DNA of 64,000 nt from DATJLY01 sp963773665 (GTDB lineage: Bacteria; Pseudomonadota; Alphaproteobacteria; ATCC43930; CGMCC-115725), in contig CAVZBZ010000009.1 in assembly GCA_963773665.1 (NCBI GenBank), positions 124,001 through 188,000 of the forward strand, given 5' to 3'. The notes under the pieces are model-generated. The model was not told where the DNA came from. It searched no databases and saw only the letters and a list, made by a program, of their open reading frames with translations. The translations under genes and the position numbers were made by a program. The first letter of the stretch is position 1; every line of letters begins with the position of its first letter. Below, piece after piece: positions 46,425-55,442 of this stretch.

Positions 46425-48275
46425 GGGGACGGCGGCCCGGAAGCCTGTCGAACCAGAAATCCGAAGTCGGGTTCTGGCAGGAGCTGAAGGCCCTTTCGGG
46501 GCTCTTCCCTTATCTCTGGCCGCGCCATTCGCTCGAGCTGCGTATCCGCGTGCTGGTGGCGCTGGCGCTCCTCGTCGCGGCCAAGGGCATCAACGTCACG
46601 GTGCCGATGCTGTACAAGCGCGCGGTCGATGCGCTGACGCCGGGCCATGTCGACATCGTCGTGGTGCCGGTGATGCTGGTCGTCGCGTATGGCGTCGCCC
46701 GCGTCCTGGCGCAGCTCTCGGGCGAGCTGCGCGACGTGGTGTTCTCCAAGGTCGAGCAGAACGCGGTGCGCCGCGTGGCGCTCGCGACGTTCCGGCATCT
46801 CCATGCCCTCTCGCTGCGCTTCCATCTCGACCGCCAGACCGGCGGGCTGTCGCGCGCGATCGAGCGCGGCATCCGCGGCACCGAGTTCCTGCTGTCCTAT
46901 CTCCTGTTCAATTTCGTGCCGACCATGTTCGAGATCCTGCTCGTGTGCGGGATCCTGTGGCGCTTCTATTCCGGCAGCTTCGCGCTGACGATGATCGTGA
47001 CCATCGTCCTTTATGTCGTCTTCACCTTCGCCGTCACGGACTGGCGCGTCAAATTCCGGCGCGAGATGAACGAGCGCGACAGCGAGGCCAACACCAAGGC
47101 GATCGACAGCCTCCTCAACTACGAGACGGTGAAATACTTCGCCAACGAGGAGCACGAGGCGCGCCGCTTCGACCTGGCGCTCCAGGGCTACGAGCGCGCC
47201 GCGGTGAAGGCGCAGACGACCTTGACGGCGCTCAATGTCGGCCAGGGCATCATCATGGCGACGGGCCTCGTCGCGGTGATGCTGCTTGGCGGCGCAGGGC
47301 GTCGCCGCCGGCAAGATGACGGTCGGCGACTTCGTCATGGTCAATTCCTATCTCGTCCAGCTCTATCAGCCGCTGAACGTGCTTGGCATGGTCTATCGCA
47401 ACATCAAGCAGTCGCTGACCGATCTCGAGGCGATGTTCCGCTTGCTCAACGTCGAGACCGAGGTGGCCGACAAGCCGGATGCGTCGCCCCTCGTGGTGAC
47501 GCGCGGCGAGATCGCGTTCGACCACGTCACATTCGCCTACGACCGCCGCCGCACCATCCTGCACGACGTGAGTTTTCGCGTGGCGCCGGGTCACACGGTC
47601 GCCATCGTGGGTCCGAGCGGCGCCGGCAAATCCACGATCGCGCGGCTGCTCTTCCGCTTCTACGACGTGAATGGCGGCGCCATTCGCATCGACGGCCAGG
47701 ACCTGCGCGACGTGACCCAGGACAGTTTGCGCCGCGCCATCGGCGTGGTGCCGCAGGACACGGTGCTGTTCAACGATTCGATCCGCTACAACATCGCCTA
47801 TGGCCGCCCCGGCGCCGCCGAGGACGAGATCGTCGAGGCGGCGCGGCGCGCGCGCATCCACGATTTCGTCGCGACATTGCCCGACGGCTACAGGAGCCCG
47901 GTCGGCGAGCGCGGCTTGAAGCTCTCGGGCGGCGAGAAGCAGCGCGTGGCGATCGCGCGCGTCATCCTCAAGGGGCCGCGCATATTGGTGTTCGACGAGG
48001 CAACCTCGGCGCTCGACACCAAGACGGAGCGCGAAATCCAGACGAGCCTCGAGGAAGTGTCGCAGGCGCGCACCACGCTGATGATCGCGCACCGTCTCTC
48101 GACCGTCGTCGCCGCCGACGAGATCCTGGTGCTCGAAGGGGGCCGCGTCGTCGAGCGCGGCGACCACGCGGCACTCCTCGCGCAAGGCGGCGTCTATGCC
48201 GCCATGTGGCAGCGCCAGCAGGAAGCCGACGAAGAAGCAGCCGCCCTTGCGGCCGCCTCCGTCGCGGCGGATTAA
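46421..48275 (+). CDS. Atm1-type ABC exporter (one frameshift)
   Basis: About 617 aa, a half-transporter with six membrane helices (LRIRVLVALALLVAAKGINV; IVVVPVMLVVAYGVARVLAQ and others) and a fused ATPase. Markers of the Atm1/HMT subgroup are DRQTGGLSRAIERGIRGTEF and LNYETVKYFANEEHEARRFD. In the ATPase: Walker A VGPSGAGKST, signature LSGGEKQRVAIARV, Walker B ILVFDEATSALD and H-loop IAHRLST. It probably exports glutathione-metal or sulfur compounds linked to Fe-S biogenesis. One extra base near 47290 breaks the frame. Confidence 0.88.
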
Positions 48276-48319
48276 ATGGCAGATGACGCGCGCCGCGCGC
48301 GCCCCTCATAATCTCACCG

Positions 48320-49291
48320 ATGCCCGCCGACGAACCGGAAAAACTCGCGGCCGCCGTGCGGCGCGGCGACCGGCGCGCGCTGGCGCGGGCGATCACGCTT
48401 GCCGAATTGACCCATCCCGAGGATCGCGAGTCGGCGGAAGATGTGCTCGCGACGCTGCTGCCCGAGACCGGGCGCGCGCTGCGCCTTGGCGTGTCGGGCG
48501 CGCCGGGGGCGGGGAAATCGACCTTCATCGACGCCTATGGCCGCGCGCTTCTGGCGGCGGGCCATCGCGTCGCGGTGCTCGCCGTCGATCCGAGTTCCAA
48601 GCGCGGCGGCGGCGCGCTGCTGGGCGACAAGACGCGCATGCCCGATCTGGCGAAGGACCGGCGCGCCTTCATCCGCCCGTCGCCCGCGGGCCCGACCCTG
48701 GGCGGCGTCGCGCGCCGCACGCGCGAGGCGATCCTGCTCGCGGAGGCCGCGGGCTTCGACCGCGTGATCGTCGAGACGGTCGGCGTCGGCCAGTCGGAAA
48801 GCGATGTCGCGGACATGGTCGATCTGTTCCTGGTGCTGGTGGCGCCCGGCGGCGGCGACGAGCTGCAGGGCATGAAGCGCGGCAATCTCGAGCTCGCCGA
48901 TTTCGTCATCGTCACCAAGTGCGACGGCGATCTCGAGCCCGCCGCGCGCCGCGCCGCGGCCGATTACGGCCACGCTCTCCATCTCCTGCGCGGCGCGGCC
49001 GAAACGAGCGTGGTCGCGGTCTCGGCGCTCATGGGGCAAGGCATCGACACGCTGGCCGCCGCGCTCGAGCGCCGCGCTCAGGAGCTTGCCGCTGCGGGCG
49101 TCCTCGCCCAGCGCCGTGCGCGCCAGGCGGCGGCCGCGCTGTGGCGCGAAATCGGCGCGGGGCTGATGGATGCGCTGCGCAACGATGCGGCGGTGGCGGC
49201 GGTGCTGCCGGCGCTCGAGGCCGAGGTCGCCGCCGGGCGCCTCACGCCGGCCGCGGCCGCGGCGAAGGCGCTTGCCGCTTTCTTGACGTGA
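48320..49291 (+). CDS. meaB: Methylmalonyl-CoA mutase-associated GTPase MeaB
   Basis: A 323-aa G3E GTPase that loads and protects adenosylcobalamin on methylmalonyl-CoA mutase. P-loop GAPGAGKS at residues 60-67, the SSKRGGGALLGDKTRM segment, the ETVGVGQSE switch region and VTKCDGDL (base-recognition). It lies about 4 kb after the mutase with three unrelated genes between them (a TA pair and two transporters), all on the same strand. Confidence 0.94.
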   Translation: MPADEPEKLAAAVRRGDRRALARAITLAELTHPEDRESAEDVLATLLPETGRALRLGVSGAPGAGKSTFIDAYGRALLAAGHRVAVLAVDPSSKRGGGALLGDKTRMPDLAKDRRAFIRPSPAGPTLGGVARRTREAILLAEAAGFDRVIVETVGVGQSESDVADMVDLFLVLVAPGGGDELQGMKRGNLELADFVIVTKCDGDLEPAARRAAADYGHALHLLRGAAETSVVAVSALMGQGIDTLAAALERRAQELAAAGVLAQRRARQAAAALWREIGAGLMDALRNDAAVAAVLPALEAEVAAGRLTPAAAAAKALAAFLT

Positions 49292-49341
49292 GCGGCATTT
49301 CTTCCTAGAAACCGCGCCTTCCGATCATCGGGACAGGGCTC

Positions 49342-49635
49342 ATGGCGAGACGGTGCTTAATCACGGGCAAGGGCGTGCTGGTCGGCAACAATGTCAGCCA
49401 CGCCAACAACAAGACGAAGCGCCGCTTCCTGCCCAACCTGCAACAGACGACGCTCGTGTCCGATGCGCTGGGCTCGGTGCCGATGCGGCTTTCGGCCAAC
49501 GCGATCCGCACGATCGAGAAGAATGGCGGCATCGACGCCTATCTGAAAGGGGCCTCGTCCGCGCGGCTTTCGGCCGAGGCGAAGCGGTTGAAGCGCCGGA
49601 TCGAGCGCGCCGTCGCCAAGAATCCTGGGCCCTGA
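49342..49635 (+). CDS. rpmB: 50S ribosomal protein L28
   Basis: A 97-aa ribosomal protein: MARRCLITGKGVLVGNNVSH, ANNKTKRRFLPNLQQTTLVS, and LRLSANAIRTIEKNGGIDAY (with small changes). It is the long alphaproteobacterial form. The start matches family members and no zinc CxxC is present. Ends before a 164-nt non-coding stretch. Confidence 0.95.
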   Translation: MARRCLITGKGVLVGNNVSHANNKTKRRFLPNLQQTTLVSDALGSVPMRLSANAIRTIEKNGGIDAYLKGASSARLSAEAKRLKRRIERAVAKNPGP

Positions 49636-49690
49636 TTCATGGGAGGCGGCCCACCGCGCCGTCTGCCCATGCCGAGTATCCCACTAAATT

Positions 49691-49709
49691 GCCCACCTCA
49701 AGAGTGGGC
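49691..49709. other. Hairpin ahead of the methyltransferase gene
   Basis: GCCCAC-N7-GTGGGC, a perfect 6-bp stem with a 7-nt loop, ends right before an in-frame ATG (49710). There is no U-tract, so it is not a normal terminator. It could hide that start, which supports use of the GTG at 49800. Confidence 0.4.
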
Positions 49710-49799
49710 ATGATTATCCTTGACCCGCGCCCACCCGCACGGTTTTATCCGCTGGTCGCCCAGCGGCCGCAGAGTCGCGGGGCGGGAGGATTTGCCCGC

Positions 49800-51200
49800 G
49801 TGGACAGCCAGACCCTCCTCCGGGAGATCTCGGGTTATTGCCGGCAATTCGGCATTGCCGAATCCACATTCGGCCGGCTTGCGGTCAATGACGGCAAGCT
49901 CGTCAACCGGCTGCGCTTTGGCGGGCGCGTCACGATCGAGACCGTGGAGCGGGTGATGGCCTTCATGAAGGACAACGGCGAATCGGCGCGGTCCGCCGCT
50001 TCGCAGCGCCCGGCCGCGCCCGCAGCACCCCGCTCCTTTCCGCCGGCCCCGATCGGCTCGCCCGAGCCCGCATCGGCGGAAAAGGCCTTCCGCTTCTACG
50101 ACAACCGCCAGAAATACCTGCTGTTCGTCACGACATGCGGCGAGAAATGGGTGATCGCCGACCGGGTGGCGATGGAGCTTGCCAACATCCATCCGCGGCC
50201 GCCGAGCCTCAGGATCTTCGACGCCGGCATCGGCGACGGCACCGTTTTGACGCGCGTCATGCGCGCGACGCACAACCGCTTCCCCACGATTCCGCTCTAT
50301 GTCGTCGGCAAGGAGATCAGCCTCGAGGACGTGCGGCTCGCGCTCGAGAAGATGCCCGACCGGTTCTGCGAGCATCCGGCGACCGTGCTCGTCATCACCA
50401 ACATGTATTACGCCGAGGCGCCGTGGCTCACGCCCAATTCGGTGACCGCGGCGACCAGCCTCGTCTGGCACGAGGCGCCGCTTTTGGGCGCCTCCTCGCA
50501 CGAGTTCGAGGAGCAGATCACCGCGCTGCAGCCGTTCCTCGCCGACAACTGGCGCGCCAAGGTCGGCAAGTCCGGCAATCCTATCTACGAGAAGCCGGTG
50601 GTGCTCGTGCTCTATCGCGACGACAACAAATTCCTGCTCGATGGCGTGCGGCCGCGCCGCGGCGGCACGCGCGCGGATTACGATCTCGTCATCGCCTCGC
50701 AGCCCTATCGCGCGCGCGCGCCCCTGGACTTCAAGGCAAAGCGCGTGCTGGCGCCCTTGGCGCGCTCGCTCGCGCCCGGCGGGCGGCTCATCGGCATCCA
50801 TTCGCATGGGCAGGATCCGGGCCTCGAGATCATCCAGCGTGTCTGGCCGGGCGAGAATCCGTTCACCACCGACCGGCATCAGCTTCTGCGCCAGACCAAG
50901 GCCGAGCTGGGATCGGCCGCGCGCGGCCTCAATTTCAACGCTTATTCCGACGCGCGCTCGCTGTTCAAATACACGATGCACACGCTGCCCTCCGAAGTCA
51001 GCTCGACGATCGGCACTTCGACCCTGTTCGCCGCCTGGAACGCCGCGATCTACGTGGCGCAGATCGACGATCAGCGCCTTTCCGAAGTGATCGGCAACAT
51101 GCAGTATCTCGACGCGACCGGCGAGGTGCTGAGGAAGCACGGCGGCCTGTGGTTCTGGGACGAGTCATATGTGATTTCCCGCAAGCGGGACGCAGTCTAA
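49800..51200 (+). CDS. HTH-domain class I SAM-dependent methyltransferase-like protein
   Basis: A 466-aa protein. N-terminal helix-turn-helix-like region (VDSQTLLREISGYCRQFGIA, ESTFGRLAVNDGKLVNRLRF), a Pro/Ala-rich linker (residues about 65-95), then a Rossmann domain with motif I FDAGIGDGTVLTRVM, LYVVGKEISLEDVRLALEKM and a C-terminal half (PGGRLIGIHSHGQDPGLEII). It precedes metK by 16 nt, so it probably uses the SAM made there. The GTG with GGGAGG 10 nt upstream fits the family start. The alternative ATG at 49710 is less likely. Target of methylation unknown. Confidence 0.72.
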   Translation: MDSQTLLREISGYCRQFGIAESTFGRLAVNDGKLVNRLRFGGRVTIETVERVMAFMKDNGESARSAASQRPAAPAAPRSFPPAPIGSPEPASAEKAFRFYDNRQKYLLFVTTCGEKWVIADRVAMELANIHPRPPSLRIFDAGIGDGTVLTRVMRATHNRFPTIPLYVVGKEISLEDVRLALEKMPDRFCEHPATVLVITNMYYAEAPWLTPNSVTAATSLVWHEAPLLGASSHEFEEQITALQPFLADNWRAKVGKSGNPIYEKPVVLVLYRDDNKFLLDGVRPRRGGTRADYDLVIASQPYRARAPLDFKAKRVLAPLARSLAPGGRLIGIHSHGQDPGLEIIQRVWPGENPFTTDRHQLLRQTKAELGSAARGLNFNAYSDARSLFKYTMHTLPSEVSSTIGTSTLFAAWNAAIYVAQIDDQRLSEVIGNMQYLDATGEVLRKHGGLWFWDESYVISRKRDAV

Positions 51201-51216
51201 ACGAAGGAGCAGGAAC

Positions 51217-52383
51217 GTGAGCAAGCGCGACTATGTTTTCGCCAGCGAATCGGTGGCGGAGGGTCATCCCGACAAGGTGTGCGACCGCATCTCGGACGAG
51301 GTGGTCGATGCCTTCCTCGCCGCCGATCCGATGTCGCACTGCGGCGTCGAAACGCTGTGCACGACGAACCGCGTCGTGATGGCGGGCGAGGTGCGGGGAC
51401 CGGCATCGGTGACGCAGGAAAAGCTCGTGGAGCTTGCGCGAAGCGCCATCAGGAAAATCGGCTACGAACAGGATGGGTTCCATTGGAACCGCGCGCACAT
51501 CGAGTGCATCATCCATACCCAATCGCCCGACATCGCCCAGGGCGTCGATGCCGCCGGCAACAAGGACGAGGGCGCGGGCGACCAGGGCATCATGTTCGGC
51601 TATGCCTGCACCGAGACGCCCGACCTGATGCCGGCGCCGATCTATTATGCCCACGCGATCCTGCGCGCGATCGCCGAGGCGCGCCACGCCGGCAAGGTGC
51701 ATCTCCTCGGACCCGACGCCAAGAGCCAGGTCAGCCTGCAATACATCGACGGCAAGCCGGTCAAGGCCACCTCCGTCGTGGTCTCGACCCAGCATGACGG
51801 CTCGATCGGCGACAAGGAGGTGCGCGAGATCGTGCGCCCCTTCGTGCTGAACGTGCTGCCGAAAGGCTGGATGTGCGACGAGGAGCATTTCTACGTGAAC
51901 CCGACCGGCCGGTTCGTGATCGGCGGGCCGGACGGCGATTGCGGCCTCACCGGGCGCAAGATCATCGTCGATACCTATGGCGGCGCCGCCCCGCACGGCG
52001 GCGGCGCGTTCTCGGGCAAGGACCCGTCCAAGGTCGATCGTTCGGCCGCTTACGCCGCGCGCTATCTCGCCAAGAACGTGGTGGCGGCTGGATTGGCCGA
52101 TCGCTGCGTCATCCAGCTTTCCTATGCGATCGGCGTGGCGCGGCCGCTCTCGGTCTATATCGACACCTACGGCACCGGCCATGTCGACGAGGACAAGCTG
52201 TCGAGCGTGCTGCAGGAGTTGATGAACCTGTCGCCGCGCGGCATCCGCACCCATCTGCAGCTCAACCGGCCGATCTACGCGCGGACCTCGGCCTACGGCC
52301 ATTTCGGCCGCAAGCCCGAGGCCGACGGCGGCTTCTCGTGGGAAAAGACCGATCTCGTACCGGCACTCAAGAGCGCGTTCTGA
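51217..52383 (+). CDS. metK: S-adenosylmethionine synthetase
   Basis: A 388-aa enzyme making SAM from methionine and ATP. MSKRDYVFASESVAEGHPDK contains the catalytic H17; GGGAFSGKDPSKVDRSAAYA and DKEVREIVRPF also fit, as does the signature GAGDQGIMFGYACTETPDLM. GTG start with AGGAGC upstream. It is in one operon with the methyltransferase and ahcY, giving an activated methyl cycle unit. The 11-16 nt gaps leave no space for a SAM riboswitch. Confidence 0.96.
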   Translation: MSKRDYVFASESVAEGHPDKVCDRISDEVVDAFLAADPMSHCGVETLCTTNRVVMAGEVRGPASVTQEKLVELARSAIRKIGYEQDGFHWNRAHIECIIHTQSPDIAQGVDAAGNKDEGAGDQGIMFGYACTETPDLMPAPIYYAHAILRAIAEARHAGKVHLLGPDAKSQVSLQYIDGKPVKATSVVVSTQHDGSIGDKEVREIVRPFVLNVLPKGWMCDEEHFYVNPTGRFVIGGPDGDCGLTGRKIIVDTYGGAAPHGGGAFSGKDPSKVDRSAAYAARYLAKNVVAAGLADRCVIQLSYAIGVARPLSVYIDTYGTGHVDEDKLSSVLQELMNLSPRGIRTHLQLNRPIYARTSAYGHFGRKPEADGGFSWEKTDLVPALKSAF

Positions 52384-52394
52384 GGAGTTTTGTG

Positions 52395-53684
52395 ATGGCT
52401 AACGACTATAAAGTCGCCGACATCAAGCTCGCCGATTGGGGCCGGCGCGAGATCTCGCTCGCCGAGACCGAGATGCCCGGCCTCATGGCGCTGCGTCAGG
52501 AATACGGCAAGCAAAAGCCGTTGAAGGGCGCGCGCATCGTCGGCTGCCTGCACATGACGATCCAGACCGCGGTGCTGATCGAGACGCTGATGGAGCTCGG
52601 CGCCACCGTGCGCTGGAGCTCGTGCAACATCTTCTCGACGCAGGACCAGGCCGCCGCCGCGATTGCCGCGAAGGGCGTCCCCGTCTTCGCCTGGAAGGGC
52701 GAGACGGAAGAGGAATACGAGTGGTGCATCGAGCAGACCATGAAGGGCCCCGACGGCTGGACGCCCAACATGATTCTCGATGACGGCGGCGACGCCACCA
52801 GGTTGATGCATGAGAAGTATCCGGACCTTCTCAAGAACGTCCGCGGCGTCAGCGAGGAGACCACGACGGGCGTCCACCGCCTCTACGAAATGGCGCGGCA
52901 CGGCAAGCTCGCGGTGCCGGCGATCAACGTCAACGACAGCGTGACGAAATCGAAGTTCGACAATCTCTATGGTTGCCGCGAGAGCCTCATCGACGGCATC
53001 AAGCGCGCCACCGACGTGATGCTGGCCGGCAAGGTCGCCGTCGTCGCGGGCTATGGCGAGGTCGGCAAGGGCTCGGCCGCAAGCCTCAAAGGCCAGGGCG
53101 CGCGCGTGATGATCACCGAGATCGATCCCATTTGCGCGCTCCAGGCGGCGATGGAGGGCTACCAGGTCGTCACCATGGAAGAGGCCGCGCCCCTCGGCGA
53201 CATCTTCGTCACCGCCACCGGCAATGTCGATGTCATCACCTTGGACCACATGCGCGCGATGAAGAATCGCGCCATCGTGTGCAACATCGGCCATTTCGAC
53301 AGCGAGATTCAGATCGCGGCGCTGCGCAACTTGAAGTGGGAAGAGGTAAAGCCGCAGGTCGACGAGGTCATCTTCCCCGATGGCAAGCGGCTCATCGTGC
53401 TGGCGCAGGGCCGGCTCGTGAATCTCGGCTGCGCCACCGGCCACCCGAGCTTCGTCATGAGCACGTCCTTTGCGAATCAGGTGCTGGCGCAGATCGAGCT
53501 CTTCAATCATCACGACGTCTACGAGAAGAAGGTCTATACGCTGCCCAAGCATCTCGACGAGAAGGTGGCGGCGCTGCATCTGGAAAAGCTCGGCGTGCAC
53601 CTGACCAAGCTGACGAAGGCGCAGGCCGAATATCTCGGCATGAGCGACACCGGCCCCTTCAAGGCGGACCACTACCGCTACTGA
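52395..53684 (+). CDS. ahcY: Adenosylhomocysteinase
   Basis: A 429-aa NAD-dependent enzyme that hydrolyses S-adenosylhomocysteine to adenosine and homocysteine, removing the product inhibitor of methyltransferases. Substrate motif WSSCNIFSTQDQAAAAIA, NAD site VVAGYGEVGKGSAASLKGQG, INVNDSVTKSKFDNLYGCRE and the C-terminal NAD-binding tail DTGPFKADHYRY are all present. ATG at 52395 lies 11 nt after the metK stop; a palindromic repeat follows its stop. Confidence 0.96.
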   Translation: MANDYKVADIKLADWGRREISLAETEMPGLMALRQEYGKQKPLKGARIVGCLHMTIQTAVLIETLMELGATVRWSSCNIFSTQDQAAAAIAAKGVPVFAWKGETEEEYEWCIEQTMKGPDGWTPNMILDDGGDATRLMHEKYPDLLKNVRGVSEETTTGVHRLYEMARHGKLAVPAINVNDSVTKSKFDNLYGCRESLIDGIKRATDVMLAGKVAVVAGYGEVGKGSAASLKGQGARVMITEIDPICALQAAMEGYQVVTMEEAAPLGDIFVTATGNVDVITLDHMRAMKNRAIVCNIGHFDSEIQIAALRNLKWEEVKPQVDEVIFPDGKRLIVLAQGRLVNLGCATGHPSFVMSTSFANQVLAQIELFNHHDVYEKKVYTLPKHLDEKVAALHLEKLGVHLTKLTKAQAEYLGMSDTGPFKADHYRY

Positions 53685-53700
53685 TCGCGCGGCGAGAATC

Positions 53701-53736
53701 CCTCCCCCCTTGAGGGGGAGGGCAGGGTGGGGGGTA
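53701..53736. repeat. Palindromic intergenic repeat, copy C
   Basis: CCTCCCCC-TTGA-GGGGGAGG (53701-53720, perfect 8-bp stem) followed by the tail GCAGGGTGGGGGGTAA. It is the clearest intergenic member of the family seen at 32519 and 41750 and could fold at the end of the ahcY transcript. Confidence 0.65.
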
Positions 53737-53771
53737 AACTCCTCCGCGCCAGCCAGAGAAGGAGCGCGCCC

Positions 53772-54644
53772 ATGAAACCCGGCGCCTACGGACCCTTTCC
53801 CTATTCGCCGATCATAAGCCGCAAGCGCCTCTCATGGCCCGACGGCGCGCGCGTGGCGCTCTGGATCATTCCCAATATCGAGTTCTTCGCATTGGACGAC
53901 CGCGTGCCGGCAGCGGCCGGCGGCACCGGCGGCAAGCTGCCCGACGTGCCGTCCTGGTCGGTGCGCGACTATGGCAACCGCATCGGCGTGTTCCGCCTCA
54001 TGGAGGTGCTCGACCGCTACGGCATCCGCGGCACCGTCGCGCTCAACAGCAATGTGTGCGCGCGCCATCCCGAGATCATCGCGGAGGGCCAGAAACGGCG
54101 CTGGGAATGGATGGGCCACAACGAGACCAACACCAAGCGCCTGAACGAGCTGCCGCCCGAGGAGGAGCCGCGCGTCATCCGCGATGCCTGCGCCGAGATC
54201 GCGCGCGCGACGGGCGCCAGGCCCAAGGGCTGGCTCGGCTCAGGCTTGCAGGAGACATGGGCGACGCTCGATCTCCTCGCCGAGAACGGCATCGAGTATG
54301 TGTGCGACTGGGTGAACGACGATCAGCCCTATGTCATGTCGCTCGAGGGCGGCCGCCGCATCGTTTCGGTGCCGTACAGTCACGACATCAACGACAAGCC
54401 CGCCTTCGAACGCATGAACATGACCGCGCCCGAATTCCAGGACATGATCTGCCGCCAGTTCGACACGCTCTACCGCGAGGGTGCGGATTCGGGCCGCGTC
54501 ATGGCGATCGCGCTCCACCCTTACATCACCGGCGTGCCGCACCGCATCGGCGCGCTCGATGCGGCGTTGGCCTATATCTGCCGGCACGACGGCGTGTGGC
54601 GCACCACCGGCAGCGAGATCTGCCGCCATTTTCTGGCGCAGTGA
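53772..54644 (+). CDS. Polysaccharide deacetylase / PuuE-like hydrolase
   Basis: A 290-aa NodB-homology protein: VALWIIPNIEFFALDDR, then the core DYGNRIGVFRLMEVLDRYGI and GTVALNSNVCARHPEIIAEG with metal-binding candidates (NxNVCARHPE; WMGHNETNT) and IALHPYITGVPHRIGALDAA. This resembles the allantoinase/PuuE-like branch of carbohydrate-esterase family 4, which often acts on amides rather than sugars. There is no signal peptide, so it is cytoplasmic. The substrate is unknown. Confidence 0.84.
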   Translation: MKPGAYGPFPYSPIISRKRLSWPDGARVALWIIPNIEFFALDDRVPAAAGGTGGKLPDVPSWSVRDYGNRIGVFRLMEVLDRYGIRGTVALNSNVCARHPEIIAEGQKRRWEWMGHNETNTKRLNELPPEEEPRVIRDACAEIARATGARPKGWLGSGLQETWATLDLLAENGIEYVCDWVNDDQPYVMSLEGGRRIVSVPYSHDINDKPAFERMNMTAPEFQDMICRQFDTLYREGADSGRVMAIALHPYITGVPHRIGALDAALAYICRHDGVWRTTGSEICRHFLAQ

Positions 54645-54647
54645 AAC

Positions 54648-55442
54648 TCAGCTATCGGTGAATTTCGCCGCGCGCTTCTCGTTGAAGGCGGCGACGGCTT
54701 CGCGGTGATCGTTGGTCGTGCTGATGACGCCCAGGTGCGACGACACCATGTCGAGCGCGCCCCGCAGATCCATGCGCAGTCCCTGATAGACCGCGCGCTT
54801 CATCATGCGCAAGGTGAGCGCCGGCTGCGCCGCGAGTTTCTTGGCGAACGCGTAAGTGTAGGGCATCAGCTCGTCGTCCGGCAGAACCCTGTTGACGAGG
54901 CCGATCCTCTGCGCCTCGTCCGCATCGACGAACTCGCCGGTCCACAACAGCTCGAGCGCCTTCGCCGTGCCCACGAGCCGCGGCAGGAACCATGTGCCGC
55001 CATCGCCGGCGATCAGCCCGACGCGGATATAGGTTTCCGCCATGCGCGCGCTTGCCGCGGCAAAGCGGATGTCGCCCATCAGCGCCATGTCGAGCCCGGC
55101 GCCGGTCGCCACACCGTTGATCGCGACGATATAGGGCTTGTCGAAATCCTCGAGGAGGCGCGGGATGCGATGGATGCGCTCGTGCACGGCGGTCTTGCGC
55201 TCGAACGCGCTTTCGCCCTCGCGGTGGCGCTCGCCCATGCGCCGCACGTCGCCGCCGCTGCAAAAGCCGCGCCCCGTGCCGGTGAGCACGACCGCGCGGA
55301 TCGCAGGATCGCGCTTCGAGACCTCGATCGCGCCTGCCCACGCGTCGAGCATGTCGGGCGTGAAGGCGTTGAGGCGCTCGGGCCGGTTGAGGCGGATGGT
55401 CGCGATGCCGTCCTCGGCCGAAAATACCAGTTCGTCGCTCAT
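54648..55442 (-). CDS. Enoyl-CoA hydratase/isomerase
   Basis: A 264-aa crotonase-fold enzyme. FCSGGDVRRMGERHREGESA is the oxyanion-hole/CoA region, AINGVATGAGLDMALMGDIR is the second conserved segment, and GLIAGDGGTWFLPRLVGTAK carries the loop with catalytic positions. One of the usual paired catalytic glutamates may be replaced (GDGGTWFLP). It is the last gene of a four-gene acyl-CoA operon; start overlaps the CoA-ligase stop by 4 nt. Confidence 0.9.
   Translation of the reverse strand: MSDELVFSAEDGIATIRLNRPERLNAFTPDMLDAWAGAIEVSKRDPAIRAVVLTGTGRGFCSGGDVRRMGERHREGESAFERKTAVHERIHRIPRLLEDFDKPYIVAINGVATGAGLDMALMGDIRFAAASARMAETYIRVGLIAGDGGTWFLPRLVGTAKALELLWTGEFVDADEAQRIGLVNRVLPDDELMPYTYAFAKKLAAQPALTLRMMKRAVYQGLRMDLRGALDMVSSHLGVISTTNDHREAVAAFNEKRAAKFTDS

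Noticed and set aside
49636..49709. Rho-independent terminator after rpmB
   Set aside because: Two hairpins can be drawn, but neither is followed by a U-tract on either strand.
51201..52394. SAM or SAH riboswitch before metK or ahcY
   Set aside because: Only 16 and 11 nt separate the genes, too short for any known class. Nothing resembling one was found before 49800 either.
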